Shown: positions 5,184-6,584 of the stretch, piece by piece | How the letters are laid out: each line of letters starts with the position of its first letter | How positions within the stretch are numbered: the first letter of the stretch is position 1 | Assembly (NCBI GenBank): GCA_013152045.1 | Contig: JAADGZ010000184.1 | Coordinates: forward strand, 1-6,584 | From: Gammaproteobacteria bacterium | GTDB taxonomy: Bacteria; Pseudomonadota; Gammaproteobacteria; UBA6429; Thiohalophilaceae | DNA length: 6,584 bases | Direction of reading: 5' to 3' | Made by a program: the position numbers and the translations under genes | The notes under the pieces: model-generated | The model's input: the letters and a program-made list of their open reading frames with translations, nothing else | What the model was told of the DNA's origin: nothing | Database searches by the model: none

Positions 5184-6176
5184 ATGAATAACGATATATT
5201 TCTCTCTATTGCCGCCGTGCTGGGCGGCTTTGTGCTTTTAGTCTGGGGTGCAGAACGCTTTGTCCACGGTGCTGCGGCGCTGGCCCGTAATCTTGGCATT
5301 TCACCCTTGATTATCGGCCTGACCATTGTCGGCATCGGCACCTCGGCACCGGAAATTCTGGTTTCGGCCATTGCCGCCTGGCAGGGCAACCCTGAGATGG
5401 GCGTTGGCAATGCCCTTGGCTCCAATATTGCCAATATCGCCCTGGTGCTGGGTATGACTGCTTTGATCTCTCCCTTGAAGGTCAACTCGCAAACGCTACG
5501 ACGGGAATACCCGGTGATGTTCCTGGTCATGGTCATTGCCCTGATGCTGGTACTTGATGGACAACTCACCCGCATCGATGGCCTGATCCTGCTTGTCGGT
5601 CTGGTGGTCATGCTCAAGTGGATGATCTCGCTGGGCATGAAAGAGAAGAAGGATCCACTGGAGCTGGAATACGAACATGAAATTCCCCATATCACCACCA
5701 ACAAGGCGGTCTTCTGGCTCATTGTCGGTATGATTCTATTGCTCTTCAGCTCCCGTATCCTGGTCTGGGGAGCGGTAAATATCGCGCATGCGCTGGGGGT
5801 CAGTGATTTGATCATCGGCCTGACCGTGGTTGCCATCGGCACCAGCATGCCGGAGCTGGCCGCCTCGATCATGAGCGCGCTGAAAAAAGAACACGACATT
5901 GCCATTGGCAACATAATCGGGTCCAATATGTTCAACCTGCTGGCCGTGCTAGGGCTTCCAGGCTTGATCGCACCACATGTACTGGATCCCGCCGTACTGA
6001 CCCGCGACTTTCCCTGGATGTTCGGTCTCAGCATCGCCCTATTTATTTTCGCCTATGGTTTTCGTGGCGAGGGTCGTATCAATCGTTGGGAAGGGCTGTT
6101 GCTATTATGCAGTTATTTCGTCTATCTGGGTGTACTCTACCTCGACGCCAGCAAGAACATCATCCCCGGCAGCTAA
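5184..6176 (+). CDS. yrbG: CaxA/YrbG-type Ca2+/Na+:cation exchanger
   Basis: A 330-residue, strongly hydrophobic inner-membrane protein of the Ca2+:cation antiporter superfamily, about the size of E. coli YrbG (325). It has the internal duplication of the family: alpha-1 repeat G-L-T-I-V-G-I-G-T-S-A-P-E at 45-57 followed by G-N-A-L-G-S-N at 75-81, and alpha-2 repeat G-L-T-V-V-A-I-G-T-S-M-P-E at 212-224 followed by G-N-I-I-G-S-N at 242-248. The Glu of each repeat (57 and 224) and the Asn residues are the expected ion ligands. A charged cytoplasmic loop at about 152-168 separates the two halves, and about ten membrane segments are visible. Ion specificity cannot be read from sequence; the E. 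coli homologue has no firmly assigned role. Its place before kdsD matches the E. coli order, with an extra gene inserted. No clear Shine-Dalgarno precedes the ATG. Confidence 0.92.
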   Translation: MNNDIFLSIAAVLGGFVLLVWGAERFVHGAAALARNLGISPLIIGLTIVGIGTSAPEILVSAIAAWQGNPEMGVGNALGSNIANIALVLGMTALISPLKVNSQTLRREYPVMFLVMVIALMLVLDGQLTRIDGLILLVGLVVMLKWMISLGMKEKKDPLELEYEHEIPHITTNKAVFWLIVGMILLLFSSRILVWGAVNIAHALGVSDLIIGLTVVAIGTSMPELAASIMSALKKEHDIAIGNIIGSNMFNLLAVLGLPGLIAPHVLDPAVLTRDFPWMFGLSIALFIFAYGFRGEGRINRWEGLLLLCSYFVYLGVLYLDASKNIIPGS

Positions 6177-6189
6177 AGCGAAGTTAAAT

Positions 6190-6195
6190 TATAAT
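6190..6195 (+). promoter_or_regulatory. Possible -10 box (TATAAT) upstream of the HMA gene
   Basis: A perfect TATAAT lies in the AT-rich 54-base gap between the exchanger and the HMA gene, 35 bases before the HMA start. No convincing -35 hexamer sits 16-18 bases upstream, where the sequence is the GC-rich end of the exchanger gene. It could start a separate transcript for the HMA gene and kdsD, or be chance in AT-rich sequence. Confidence 0.3.
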
Positions 6196-6230
6196 TGAAT
6201 AACACTTTAAACAAAATAAGGTAAATAAGC

Positions 6231-6434
6231 ATGAGTGAGCACCTGGAACTTGACGTTGAAAACGTAAAATGCGGCGGCTGCGCCTCGGCCATACAGGACG
6301 GTCTGAAACCTCTGGGTGGCATAGCGAACGTCGAAGTAGAAATTGAAAGCGGCCATGTCAGCATCAGCGGCGGCCCGCTTTCCGAAACCGCTATCCGCGA
6401 AAAACTGGCCGCGCTGGGCTATCCGGTCAAATAG
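6231..6434 (+). CDS. Small heavy-metal-associated (HMA) domain protein, CopZ-like
   Basis: A 67-residue protein consisting of a single HMA domain, the size of CopZ/Atx1-type metallochaperones. The expected beta-alpha-beta-beta-alpha-beta pattern is readable: strand E-L-D-V-E-N-V, metal loop K-C-G-G-C with Cys14 and Cys17, helix through about residue 27, strand V-E-V-E-I-E, strand H-V-S-I-S-G, helix T-A-I-R-E-K-L-A-A-L and the closing G-Y-P-V. The usual Met before C-x-x-C (G-M-x-C-x-x-C) is Val here (V-K-C-G-G-C). Likely cytoplasmic Cu(I) or other soft-metal binding, but no copper ATPase or metal regulator is in the window to support that. An AAGG (6218-6221) lies 9 bases before the ATG. Only 10 bases separate it from kdsD, so the two are probably co-transcribed. 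Confidence 0.88.
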   Translation: MSEHLELDVENVKCGGCASAIQDGLKPLGGIANVEVEIESGHVSISGGPLSETAIREKLAALGYPVK

Positions 6435-6444
6435 CAGCAAGCAC

Positions 6445-6584
6445 ATGAATCGCGAACAAATTATCCAAATGGGCCGTGCGGTAGTCGATACCGAGACCGC
6501 CGCCATCCAGGCCCTAAAATCACGCATTGATGATCAGTTTGTCCGCGCCTGCGAATATATGCTTAACTGCCGGGGCCGAATTAT
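6445..6584 (+). CDS. kdsD: KdsD, arabinose-5-phosphate isomerase, N-terminal part (cut by window end)
   Basis: The first 46 codons of a gene that runs off the window. The protein begins M-N-R-E-Q-I-I-Q-M-G-R-A-V and continues to F-V-R-A-C-E-Y-M-L-N-C-R-G-R-I, which lines up with the N-terminal helix and the F-T-L-A-C-E-K-M-F-W-C-K-G-K-V segment of E. coli KdsD. KdsD interconverts ribulose-5-phosphate and arabinose-5-phosphate, the first step towards Kdo for lipopolysaccharide. The SIS catalytic domain and CBS domains are outside the window. No canonical Shine-Dalgarno is visible before the ATG. In E. coli yrbG is followed by kdsD, kdsC and the lpt genes, so those are expected next. Confidence 0.88.
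   Translation, partial: MNREQIIQMGRAVVDTETAAIQALKSRIDDQFVRACEYMLNCRGRI

Noticed and set aside
5177..6034. 285-codon open frame antisense to the exchanger gene
   Set aside because: It is a reading-frame shadow of the codon bias of the exchanger on the opposite strand, with Ser/Met/Pro-rich composition and no recognisable domain.

Overview
The window is a piece of a proteobacterial chromosome, most likely gammaproteobacterial. The evidence is a full set of outer-membrane lipid-asymmetry (Mla) genes next to a YrbG/CaxA-type exchanger and the start of kdsD. E. coli has the same neighbourhood, with mlaFEDCB divergent from yrbG-kdsD-kdsC-lptCAB. I cannot name the genus. No RNA genes, transposases, CRISPR arrays or phage genes are visible, and no stretch longer than about 120 bases lies outside a gene.

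Layout. Positions 53-3231 on the minus strand hold the operon mlaF-mlaE-mlaD-mlaC-mlaB. Genes in it overlap by 1 to 4 bases, except for an 89-base gap between mlaE and mlaD. Upstream of mlaF on the same strand, after a 108-base spacer, is a shortened relative of the DUF72/YecE family (3340-3912). It is divergent from a 61-residue putative zinc-ribbon protein (3951-4136). The plus strand then carries mlaA (4254-5066), a CaxA/YrbG-type Ca2+/Na+:cation exchanger (5184-6176), a 67-residue heavy-metal-associated (HMA) domain protein (6231-6434) and the first 46 codons of kdsD (6445 to the window end).

How the genes work together. MlaA (outer-membrane lipoprotein), MlaC (periplasmic carrier) and MlaFEDB (inner-membrane ABC complex) make up the whole phospholipid transport route that keeps the outer leaflet of the outer membrane free of phospholipid. 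All six proteins lie within about 5 kb. KdsD makes the precursor of Kdo for lipopolysaccharide, so the window is an envelope-biogenesis block. The exchanger, the HMA protein and the DUF72-like/zinc-ribbon pair have no proven link to it.

Unusual points. MlaD has an insert of about 30 residues with two cysteines between its MCE domain and C-terminal helix. MlaA ends in a repetitive acidic tail. The DUF72-like protein keeps both family ends but is short and lacks the usual Glu/Asn motif. Several intergenic spacers consist of short degenerate word repeats, a different word in different gaps. I see no clear new multi-gene system. The DUF72-like/zinc-ribbon pair between the two mla units is the least explained part.
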